Positions 49,204 to 61,200 of a stretch of DNA of 64,000 nt are shown piece by piece. Position 1 is the first letter of the stretch. Each line of letters starts with the position of its first letter. Position numbers and translations under genes: made by a program. The notes below the pieces were generated by a model. The model saw only the letters and a program-made list of their open reading frames with translations, ran no database searches and had not been told where the DNA came from. Origin of the DNA: Scortum barcoo (lineage: Eukaryota > Chordata > Actinopteri > Centrarchiformes > Terapontidae); contig CM041546.1 in assembly GCA_023238725.1 (NCBI GenBank), forward strand, positions 6,778,483 to 6,842,482. The letters are read 5' to 3'.

Positions 49204-52200
49204 TAGAAGAGTCTGTCCAGCTCAACAGTCTTTGCATGTGTGCTAGTTCAGTACCAAGCCACTGGTAGGAGGCATGCATGTGTGTGCTTGCTTGTTTCAG
49301 CTGAGCTCTTTGTGTGTGTGTATGTGTGCACGTATAATAGCAGGTCTCCAGTAGAACAAGAAGAGGTCCCGCCAGTCCCAAACAAGAGCTTCTCATGTCC
49401 GCTCACTAATGATGGGAATGCTGCCCTCTCCATTTAAGCAGCTAAAAGCCTTATTATAGATCAGAGGGGTCAGGCTGAGCTTTAGATGCTGGCTCAGATT
49501 GAGGATTTCATGGTGACCTCTCTCTTTTCATCAACGCAATAGACTTTTAAATCATTTTAGAATTATATCTACTGAAAAAATAATCACAAAAAAGAATTGC
49601 AGATATCTAGAAAAAAAAGAACAGCTAACTACACAACAGTTTTGACAGGACGAGGAAGATAAAACTAAAACTAAACTGTGAACACATAAAAAAAAACACA
49701 TTCTGACTTGACTAACACATACATACACTTACCTCCAGCACAAGTTGCTGAGCACTGGGAGCGTATGATGGCCCATGTATAGTTGTGCTTGATGTGATTC
49801 CTTTTCTCATCACCCTTCTTCAGAGTGTATTCCCAACGTACACCTGGGTTCCAGCCCTGCAACAATACCTACAGGGAAAAAACGAGATGAAAGTCATAAA
49901 AAAATTTGCCACAAATATATCGACACAAGTAATCAACGAAGATGAGTCACAGTAGAATGAAAGATGTGAAAGGGAGAACAACTTAGCTGCACAAATACGT
50001 ACGTAAATTGCTATTTTAAATGTGTAAACATATGTTGAAGTGCAGAACTGCATCAGTTAAAGCAACGCTATCTGTGTCCACTGATGCCTTACCTCGATGA
50101 CCAGCGTCTCATTGGTGGGGCCCGTCGATATGAGGCTCTCTGGTCTGTTGTAGGGTCTCTTGTACTCAAAAATGGCTCCAGCGATGGGGATGTCTGCCCG
50201 GCCAGTCCACCGTCCAGTGTCCGTTCAGGTAGTAGCGTCTCTGGGTGTCCCTGACAGCCAGGTAGGAGCTGGACGTATTCAGCTCCATCACACGTATGCT
50301 CCGCGCCCCCGCTGGGATGGTTACCACCCCGTAGTACTCTGAGAAAAAGTAGAAAACTTTAAACACAGCTGCAGAAAAAGAAATAAAACACATTTTTAAC
50401 ATGAACTTTGACTCCAAGCCACACACATGTTGTAGCTGTGTGTGAGCTATGAAACCACCAAAATCAATTAACTGAACAATTTAACTGCTCTGACTTACGG
50501 TTGGTGTAATGCTGCTTGCTGTACTGTCCTTTGTAGATCTTGCAGGTGGAGTTGTCTCCTTTACACACCCCGCAAGCATCGGGCACAGCTGTGGAGCCCA
50601 ACACGCGATCACAGCCCACTCTCTGCGGGAGGAAAACATCATTACTTTGGACATAAAAAAACGGACATTACATACACAAGATGCAACATTACATCTCACT
50701 ATGAACGAAATGACAACCAAGAAAACTTGCAACATTTATGACTTATGTGATGACAGGTCAAGATTTCCTTTTTCATGCCGTTTAAAGGAGCTAGTAAACA
50801 GCGCAGCAAGGGAGTCTACTGCGAAATCTATCCTCAAACTATATTACTCAAGTCTTCGCACATGACATCATATTCGAAAAATTCAGCAACTCCGAACGCT
50901 TTGAAATCGCGCTTCAGTCAAACCATGTTACTGTCTCGCTGCTTGACACTGAAGAGCATTACCTCACACAGTCCATCAATACAGACATTGGAACTGTCCT
51001 GTGAACAGAGGGTCCCGTCTTTAACTTTGCTGGCCAGGGCAAAGAAGAAATCATAGCCCTCGGCAAAGCAGTACAGCTTACACACATCTTGATCTAGGAG
51101 GAGAGAGAAAATGAGCACCGAGGCGACAAGCAGAGTTTTTACGACTGTGACATGGTTAGTTGGTGAAATCCTCCCTGAAAATGTCTCGTTTATGATTTTG
51201 ATTTTGAAAATGAATGGGGCAGTGGTCTCACCATCCACTCTCGTGTAAGGCCTCCAGGTGTAGTACCATCCTCTGAACTGTTTGCTATTGAACTCTGCAC
51301 ACTGCTGCGCTCTGTAGTCAGTGGTGTTCGGGGGACAGTCTTCAGTGTTGCACAGTTTGTATGACCTGGAGGAGCCCTCGCAGAACTTCCCTCCATAAGC
51401 AGGTCTGCAGAGAGGTTTTGAATAATATCTCATCAAAGCAAAGGCTGTCAATCCAAGCATCAATAGCATCAATAGCCCTGGTCCTTATGAACAAATTTAA
51501 CTGCCACATCTGATAGTTATTACTGATTATTGACTCTTGATCATATTACATAATGTAATAAATATTTGCATGTGTTATTCATTGGTTACAATGCTTGAGT
51601 GAACTTTAGAGGTTGTTAGAAAATGATAGTTCCTGTCAGTTTTATCAAAAATCAGATTACTGTCCTGTAATTGGTAACAACATATTTGACACCTTTGCAG
51701 TTCTGATAAAATGCTAAAAAATATATCCAGGCAAACCTTAATACTACATGCATAATTCTTTAGACAGAAAAAATGTGATAAATATCAACTTTAATGATTC
51801 ACTTCAAATAAATCTGAAACTGTGAAAAATGTGCAGTGCATTCTTATTTGAAGCTGATAAGAGACGTGGAGAGAGATTTAACTAGAAGTAGGAAAAAAAG
51901 GCGTTTTGACCTTGGACTGAAAGGGTATGCGTTGTGTGTGTGAGTGGTGATATGAAACAGTCATAGGTAATACCAGATTGCGATGTATTAACACAAAACA
52001 CATTTGTCGAGTTAGATCTGAGTGAGCAAAAGTGCGTCAGATCAAAAATACCGCTGAATTTCATTGCAAGCCTGCGTACTGGCATGACTAATGTGTGCGT
52101 GTGCTTGCCTGTGGAAGAGTGCCTTGGAGAGTGCCTTTGTGAAGGCCTCTCCAATCACAGGTGTATATCCCCGGGCTGTTTTCCTTAAAATCCCTTCCGC

Positions 52201-55200
52201 GGCACAATTACACCTTCTGTAAGCCATCCAATCACATTGTCACTTATCTCTCTCTCTCAGATCAGATTCTCTCCTTTTATATTTCTGCATTTCATCTTTC
52301 CTTTTTTAAATTGCCTCTCTGCCCCCCCTGACTTTCGCTCTCCAACCTGCCTCTCTCTCTTTCTCCCTTTGCCTGTCTTTGTCTTCCTTCCCCACCACCA
52401 CCATCTTTCCTCCTCCCTGACCTCTCGCTCTCTCTCCTCATCGCTCTCTGTCTAATTTAGCTCGCCACTTGTCAGGATCTTGGCACGACATGATAAAGAG
52501 GAGGCCCTGGCATTTGGGATGGGGCCCCCTGACTGTGCAGTGCAAAAAATCCTGAGAGACCGATGAGTAGGGGACTAAGTGAGCAGATAAAGTGATGAAG
52601 CGACAGACCCATGTGAGTGATCTTCACCATTTTAATCACGTGTCTTAATATACTAAATATACTGGCCTTGAGTCAAGCAATCACAAAAAGTGCAGATGTC
52701 CGAAGCATTGTCACTCTATATGTCTTCTCTGTGTCCTTCTAGTTATAGTAAGACATGTCCACAGTTGTTGTGAAGCATTTCCCAAAATGTTAACATTTTC
52801 ATGCCTGTCTTGTCTTTGCTAACTTGCATTGCTGTACTCGTTTATTAGGTACTGTTGTGCATATCTCTACCTAGGGTTGTTGCACTGCCTCTCTCGATAG
52901 GTGACTCCACTCTCGCAGCTTCGTGAGCAGGCAGACCAGGACGACCACTCTGACCACTGACCGTGCTGGGGCCTCGGTCCCTCGTCACCCTGTTTCACAC
53001 ACTGGCCCCTACGACACCACTGGACAAGGAGAGAGAGAGGAATTATGAGTGGGAGAGAGGGAGGAAGAAGAAGAAGGGAGAGAGATGCCATAAAAGTGTC
53101 AAAAACATACAGACTTTCCACTGGACCCTTCCCTTTGTCTTCTTTATGATGACTGTCTGTCAAACCGTAGAAGGGGTCTGTGAGAAATAGCTTTCGGTTT
53201 TAACTGCTGTCAAAAAGGTTGTGGTCCGGTCCTGCTTACATACTCATGATCTATCAGTGAAACTCCAGTTGTGCAGCTCTTTTGACAGCCTCTACCTTGA
53301 GCTGTCATCAGCTAGAATTAACAGAGTTAAGTCAAACATAAGTGAAATGTGGAAAAACTGTCTCATACCTGACAAGGATATTCTCCTACGGTGACATAAC
53401 ACATTCACCATTGTTTTGTCCTGTCATATTCTTATTTCATATTAACCTTTGCTGTATTTAACCTCTGCTTTTTTGCCTCATTCCCATGTTTTTCTCCTTT
53501 CTAAAAGCAGTAAAAGTAAAATATCTCTACAGAACCATGAAACAGGTTGAAATACTGTTACTAACAATGCACAAATCAGCATAGCAATGTTTCTTCACTG
53601 CTGAAAAAACAACTTTTTAAACTATTTTAGTCAAGGAACAAAAGAATAAATATCTGCCAAGGCACTGAGATAATCTAACTTCTTTCCAGTGCAAATCAAC
53701 TATAAGGGTGGGGCGTCAGCCTTGCCTTGACTTGCTTATTAGTATTTATATCTGGTGTGTACCTAATTGAACTGGAACTGGCAGATTTGTATTATGCATT
53801 TTCCAAAATGTTTCCCATGTTCTCTCAATTGGAAATAACAAAATCCCCTCGCATTGTTAAATTGTACTGGTGGCCCAGGGAGTATGCGGAGAGCCATGTG
53901 TGCACAAAAAGTCACCAGCTGCTTCTTTTTACCCGACAGAGAGGAGCTTCACTGAGGTTCACAGTTACCTCCTCAGATACCACCACCCCTCTGCAACACC
54001 CAGGGGCCACCCTCACCAAGTGGCTCTCTGCCCATGAACATGGCCAAATGGGTTCTATGAGGCAACCAAAGAAGAAGAAGAATTGTTAACTAAACGGCAC
54101 CTCATGTGAATACAGTGTGTCTGCAGAGTGGGCTGCATGAAATGATGGAGGAAAAAAAAAAGGCTGAGTCATTAACCAGCCAACCAACAAAGTCATGGGT
54201 TCCAAAATGAGCAGTACTTTCACTCAAAAATCCCTCAATGTAATGTGAGCATGCTTAACAAAATCTAGACTCACTTAAAGCAACATTATGTCACAAGCTG
54301 TTTCCTGGCACAGGGTTGAACTGGATCTGTACATGTCAAGATGACATCAGTCAATATACTCTGCGGCTCGCCTCGGAGTGTGTGTCTACCTCTGCAAGCA
54401 CACACACACACACAATCCACTCATGCATTAGTATTGATGGGGGGGCATGTGTTCAGCTGTTCGCGTTCTCACCGTGTGTTCATGCCTGCACATGGGGGCC
54501 GCAGACGCTTGGACTAGCACACACACACTCGCACACGGCTAATCTCGTGGTCCTCGACTAAGAACTAGAACAGCTGATTTTCCCTCAGTTTTCCCCCTGC
54601 GGCCGAGTGCCACAGATTCCTAAGTGAGCCTGTCATTGTTTGTGTTCAGTTAATTGTCCCGTGGAGGGAGAGGGCGGGATTAAACCATCAAGTTCAATAT
54701 AGTGAGAGGCAAATATCTATGAGAGGCTGTCAGGGGAGCGAGGGTAAGAGAGAGCGAGCCTTGGGGGAGAATCATCTTGAAAGAAGTACGGGAAGAAACA
54801 AAGAATAAATAAAGAGCACAGATTGCTTTTTGGCCTGAACCCCAATGGCATATTTTTGACACGTCAGCAACAAACCAATTGCAGCTGCTCCCTGAGGTAA
54901 AATAATGGAGGGAGAGTGTGGTACCCCTATCAAAAAGAGAGATTTTATTCACACTGCACTCAAATGAACCCAATCTAATACATCAAGTCCATCCAAGCCC
55001 TTCACTTACAAGTTAATTTATTGGTCTGCACTGGGACACGGGGATTGATGTATAAAAAGACACAGTTAAAAGTGCAGTGTCACTCAGTTCAAGGTCTTTT
55101 GTCTTGAAATGGCCAAACTGAGTGGGGGTATCACCACTATATAACAATAAAACACTCAATAAATGTTACTTTTACAATAGTATCTCCATCAATTTAGCCT

Positions 55201-58200
55201 GTCCGCCTTATAAAATACTATAACTCTTCGTCCTGTGTAATTTACTCACTTAAAGGTCTGCGGTATCCCTTGGAGAAGAAATCTATGCATGAGTCTGTGT
55301 GTGAGACATCGCTTTATAAGCTCTACCCCTCTTATACTAAATGTCACACTCTTGATAATGCTAAGCAGCGCAGGGCCAGCTGATGCCTTAAAGGGAAACT
55401 CTGCTCTGAAATTGAATTCACTTATTTCATTTGTCTTGCACAGCTCTGCCTGTTAATACTGTGCAGAGAATCTGTGCTCTTGTTTGAATTGTGCCATCCC
55501 GCTGGAGGGGAAATTTTCACCAAATCTGCAAATACATGTTTGCGCGAAGCTCTTGTTTGTTGCCTTTTATTTGTGGATTTATTTGGTGATATGTTGCCAT
55601 GGAGGACTTTGCTGGCAACAAAGTAAGTAACACATGTTGTCCTCATCTGACAAAAAACCCCGCAAAGTTTTCTCAAAGGCATGTCAACTGCAAAATCATT
55701 TTGGCTCCATCGACTAAAATAGAACAAAGGTTATCTTAGTGATGGGATGATCAAAGGTAACTCTACCCCCTGAATGGGTGCTGCTTTTCTTTTTTTCTTT
55801 ACAAAAAAACGTAAGAGGTATCTCGCTGCATGTCCCTGCGAGCTGTTGGAAATGTTTTCTGGTGCGACCACTTGCCTCAAAGGCGATGGATAAAAAAAAA
55901 AAAAGTCCAATAGAATTGAATGGGGTCTCATGGCAGTCATGTGATCCCGCTCTTGAGGTGACAAGGCTTGTGAGCATATCACCCACCCCCCTCTGCTTAC
56001 ACACACACACACACACACACACAGAAACAAACACGTGTTAAGTCACCATATCAGGGCCGCAGGCTGAACCTTCGGCAGCTGGCATGAACTTGGTCTCGCA
56101 CTTCCTCCCAACGCGGTGGCACCACAGAGCCTTGCAGATGTCCTGGAAACAAATGGGAAAGAGGCAAAGAATAAATCATATTTTTCATGCTCCAAATTTC
56201 AGAAGTGGGATGATCAGTATCCTCCTCACAACAGCTGTAAACAAAGCTAGCGATGGGAAGGGTGATAAATTATGATAACATTGTTATTTTGCCACCAGAG
56301 AGCTATTAAAACTAAGTTGATGGAAACTCGCTGAGATAGGGACCGTCTGAATAACGATCTTCTGGCAACTTATCAGTATGCCGCAACCTTGTATCTCCAA
56401 AATATTTATGCTTCAGTAGCTAGGATAACAACACTTTAGAAAAAAGAAGACAAATATATGTGGTCCAAGTCTTGCAAGGCGTCATCCCACAGGCAATGCA
56501 GTACATGTGCAATTAAGATAAAAACTCATTGTTTCTGCCGCAGAGTGACGAAAGAATGAATTGAAAAAAAGCTGCTGTGAGTATTTTCATACAGTCTATT
56601 TGCCTGAAACACAGCACATGTACCACACTTATATGACGTCAAAGCTGGGTTTCTCAGCAGTGGTCTGAAATATTCAGATGGGAGCACTGGAAGTGGGGAG
56701 GGGGGTTCTCTTCTCACATTGCCTGAGAAACATGGCCTGCTACTTTTTAACATGTCCACTCTATTACTATCTGAATGGCTATATCAGATTTTGACAACTC
56801 AGTGCAGATGCTGACAGGCACCTTGGCCTCAGCTTATAGCTGCCAATAGCCACCATGGAATTCATCCCAAGGCCTACTTTGTCCAGCTGTTTTGCTTGCT
56901 CAGGACTTCTTTGTTGCAGTAAAAATGGCAGGGAGAGACCGAGTGTACGCGAGTGATGGAAGGAAAAGACAGACAGAGATGATGGACAGAGTGCGGCAGA
57001 GACTGAGTTAGAGAGAGAGAGAGGGGGAAAAACACCCGTAGGTATTATTTTGTTCTTTGCTAGGGTAACCCGGCTCTATCTAACCACACACACCACAGAG
57101 AGTATCATCTGGCTCCTCCAGCGGCACCTTATCTTGACAGCGCCTGCCAAAAAGCTTGAAGAAATATGAATTCATTACAGGATGAACTGCACCGCCGAGG
57201 CCGATCCTCGTGGTGTTTCTTCTTACGAGTAACAAGTGTCTGGAAAGACGGCGAGCGTGACGGCTGCTTGGAGATTTCTCAGTCCTGTGCACCTTGCTGC
57301 TACCAGGTGCATGCGAAAAGACACTGTAAGACCGAAAACAAAACCATGAGGGAGCAATTCTGAAATATCTTATAGCTGAAATAGTGCATGGACGTGTCGA
57401 TGTCAAGATGAGCAGGCTAAAGAGGATACCATGTGCTGATATCATGGGGTCAAATCCAGCTTATAATCTCTGTGGCATTGTGAAGCTTCTTTCTCAGCTC
57501 TACTGTGTTTTTTTTCCACCGTGCTCTTCAATATAGCAGAAATGCTCAAAAGTAACCAGGAAGAAGAGAAGCAAGCTTCGCCTTTAGCTTACTAAATCAT
57601 TGACTGTATTAAGTAGCACTAAATGTGCATCATAGCTCAAGTGTTACTGCTTTTAAACTGATAATGAGGTGAACGGTGCATGAAAATACTACTGCGGAAC
57701 AAGGATGCAGTCTCTTGTGTATATTTAGCTGTCAAAAAGCCACAGATGGCACCTTCCAGAAAAAAAATACCAGTATCAGTTTGAACCATAAATAAATAAA
57801 TAGCATAAGAAAGTGGAGTGCACAATAAATCTCTGGTCTGGTATACTTTATACTCTTTAATACATCTGAAGAGCTCCTTGCCAGAGTGGCCCCAAATGTC
57901 TCAGAAAAAACAAATAAATATCCACTGACTCCTCTTTTTTTTCCGAAGGGCAGGAGCATCTTCAGGTGAGGTTCATGTGGGGGATCATGTTATGACCCAT
58001 TAAGTGATATGTCATCTCTAATCCAGATGCAAGCACACAAATAAATCAAACACCTTTACTGTGCCAATAACACTGGAGTGATCTAAACCCTTTCTGCACT
58101 CAGATGGGGCATCTCAAACAGCAACATCAGCAGTACAGAGACAATGGGAGAGCAACAAGGAGAGATTCCCATTGGCAACACTCCAGTGTATATTTAGTCA

Positions 58201-61200
58201 TCCATCCCAGTGAGAATTTCATAGGCAGCATTATAACTTTCACTGTTTATTTTGTGTGTGTGTGAGAAAGAGAGTATAATATCCATGCAAGCATGTGTGT
58301 GTGTGGATGCACAGGAGGGCATGTAACCCTAACCAGTATCTCTTTTCCTTCCTTTTTCCTTTATTCTTCCTTTTTTCCTCTACCTCATTCCCCCCATCCT
58401 GCTCTCAATTTCTTTCTCTGTTTTTTCCGAAGACACAATTGCCACCAGGTTGTTTTAAATTAATTAAGTGCTCATGTTTGAGTGGGTGTCCTAAGAAACC
58501 CCCCCCCCCCCCGCTGTGAGAATTATAATATGACGTGGGTTCTATAACTCATTTAAAAATTTGCATGGGATGGAGTAACTGACCCCATATCAGTTTTACC
58601 TTCTTGAAGTCAAGGGTGCAGAGTTTGGCCTTCTCCCCAAATTGCCATTTACACTGTGTGTCAGCATCGTACAGCTCGCCAGGCAGCTTTTCGGGGTACC
58701 GATACTCCTTCACTGCTCTGGGTTCATCTGAGAGGCACAGGGCCTGGGCAGAGCTGGAGGAGAGTAAAGCAGAATAGATGGGGAAGTAATGGAAAAGTAG
58801 GTAAGGAGAAGATAAGAGGAGAGGACATAAGATGAGGAAGGATAAAGAGGTGAACAGAAGTGGGAGAGGAGGAGCAGAGCAGCAAGGAGAGGGGAAGTGA
58901 ACAGGTCAGCGGAGGACAGGAGAAGAAAGTAGGGAATGAGAAAGTAAAAGAAAGCAGAATTAATCATTCATCTTCAAACAACTTTGATGATATACAACAT
59001 GCATGCGGACGTAAACAGTCAAACAGATGTGATTCAGTGCCCCTCTTTACGATGAAGGGTAGCCGGTAAAAAGGGCTCCATGCTGTGCGCACAGAAAATC
59101 CACAACACAGAGCATCAGTCCACGATCTTCCACACTTTCCCATTTTGGAGAGTACCGTGACGTGCCGCCATGGAGACATAACATGTTGCCAAACTCAAAC
59201 CCTGAGAGTAATGGTTTTAATGCATCAGACACTCAATTATGACACATAAAAAAATCCTTGCCCATATCGTTCATATCCTTAACACCAGCGGGGGGTTTCC
59301 AATGTTAACTGATATCACTGGTTACTATACAGAGATGTTTTACAGCTTATACACTGCAGTTGGGGGAATATAATACAAAAAAATATAGTGGAAAGCGCAT
59401 GAAAAGGCAAAATATGTTGGAAGGGTTCATCGTGCTTGTGAGTGGTCCTGATTGCTTTAGCAGAGTGTGTGTGTGTGTGTGTGTGTGTCTGTATGTGTGT
59501 GTGTGTGTGTGTCTGTGTGAGAGAGAGATATTCTGTTGCTTTATGGGTCCTGTGTGTCTACGCAGAACAATGGCTGTTCTGCAAGTGCAATATTCAGACT
59601 ACAGTATTCACATAATAAGGTTTCTGAGAAATACATTATATTTAATGTGTACACATATCAGCAGGCGCACAAGCATGCACGCATGCAGGCAGGCAGTCAC
59701 GCACACATAAAATGACAGTCCCATTGAAGCTAAATTGCAGGATCTCAGGAGAAACTCCCTTTAGAGCAGTTTTTGTTTTCACTGATGGCACTGCGAGAGG
59801 CTTAGGACAAAATGTTTTCCCAGAGTTAAAAATGTGAGCACTGTATACCACAAGATTAGCATTAGTTTGGGATAAATAAAATAAATAAAATTAATGAGAA
59901 AAGCATCCATTCTTCTAGGATTCCCCGCAGATCTCCTGACTCATCTCTCCCAGACAAACATTGCTGGGCATTTTATATTCACCACGGTTTCTTGGTGCAT
60001 CAAAGAAAAGATGAGAAAAAGATGCTATGCAGGAAGTGAAAAAGCCTAAAAAGTAATCACTGACTTCTGTCAACACCTCAGTTTCAATAAAAACAAAACA
60101 GTCAGAACTTCACCAAAGTGATACTTAAGGCAATGTTTTTTAGTTTAAGTTTTGGAAGTACACTCATTCGCTTTCTCGCAGAGAGTTGGACGAGAAGATC
60201 GACACCACTCCTGAGTCTACACTGACCATGTCATGTAGCTTGAGCCAGCAGCTGGTTATCTTAGATTAGTAATGAAGACAGCGGAAAACAGCTAACCTGG
60301 CCCAGTCCAGATGGAACAAAAATCTGCCTTTCAGCACCTTTGAAACTCACTGATTAAAACATTGCTTCTTGTTTGTTTTAATGCTTTCAAAACTGTTAAG
60401 TTGCCTGACTAGTTGCCAGGAAGTTACTGATTCGGGCCAAGAAAGAGTCCGGCACATGACGCCCCATAAAACGTCAAATTGCTCTTTCAGTTCTTCTGTT
60501 TTTGTGTGGATTTGAGTTAAATCTTCTAAGGTGTGAAATAGTGAGCTTTAGAGGTGCTGGTGTACAGATTTTGTTATCTCTGTACATAATCAGGCTAGAT
60601 GTCTCCACTAAGCTAAACTAACCTTGACTGACAGACATGAGAGTGGTATGGATCTTTTCATCTAACTCTTGGCAAGAAAGTGATTAAATGAGCATATTTA
60701 TCAAAATGTCCCAAGATGAGAGCAATAAGCCAAACTGTCCTATATGGCATGTCTGACTCTGGGAAAAAGAAATGGGCCTCACGAGAATCTTGTCTTGTCT
60801 TTCACACATCACTGTCTTTCTGATGAGCTTTGCCAGTGCCCATACAAACAAAAAACAACCTCAAGTGGCTTTTAAGGGGATTTTTCTTCCTCTGCGGTGA
60901 AAGTTGTCTGTCCACTTTAGGCATGACAAAGAGGTCAGACGATGGATCCGACTGTACGTACAGCACTGGCACGGACCTCCCTGTCATAGCTGACTGAGGA
61001 GAGGCAGACTTAGAGTGAGTGTGATGTAAACTCTGTTGGCTGACATGACGCTCCCCTCCACAGCAGACGAAGGTAGAGACATTTAGGAGTCTCCGTTAAC
61101 TCATCAAGACGCATTTAGCCAAAAACACTTAAATATCATAACATTCTGTTGATTGCAATTAGGAAAACGTACAGTGTTTTTATCATTCAGTGATTATACA

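Noticed and set aside
53727..54089. 120-codon plus-strand reading frame in an ADAMTS16 intron
   Set aside because: No homology that I recognise and no matching splice signals; probably chance.
57080..57445. 121-codon minus-strand reading frame between ADAMTS16 exons
   Set aside because: Does not match any ADAMTS16 segment; the neighbouring exons 58600 and 56142 join directly in phase 0.
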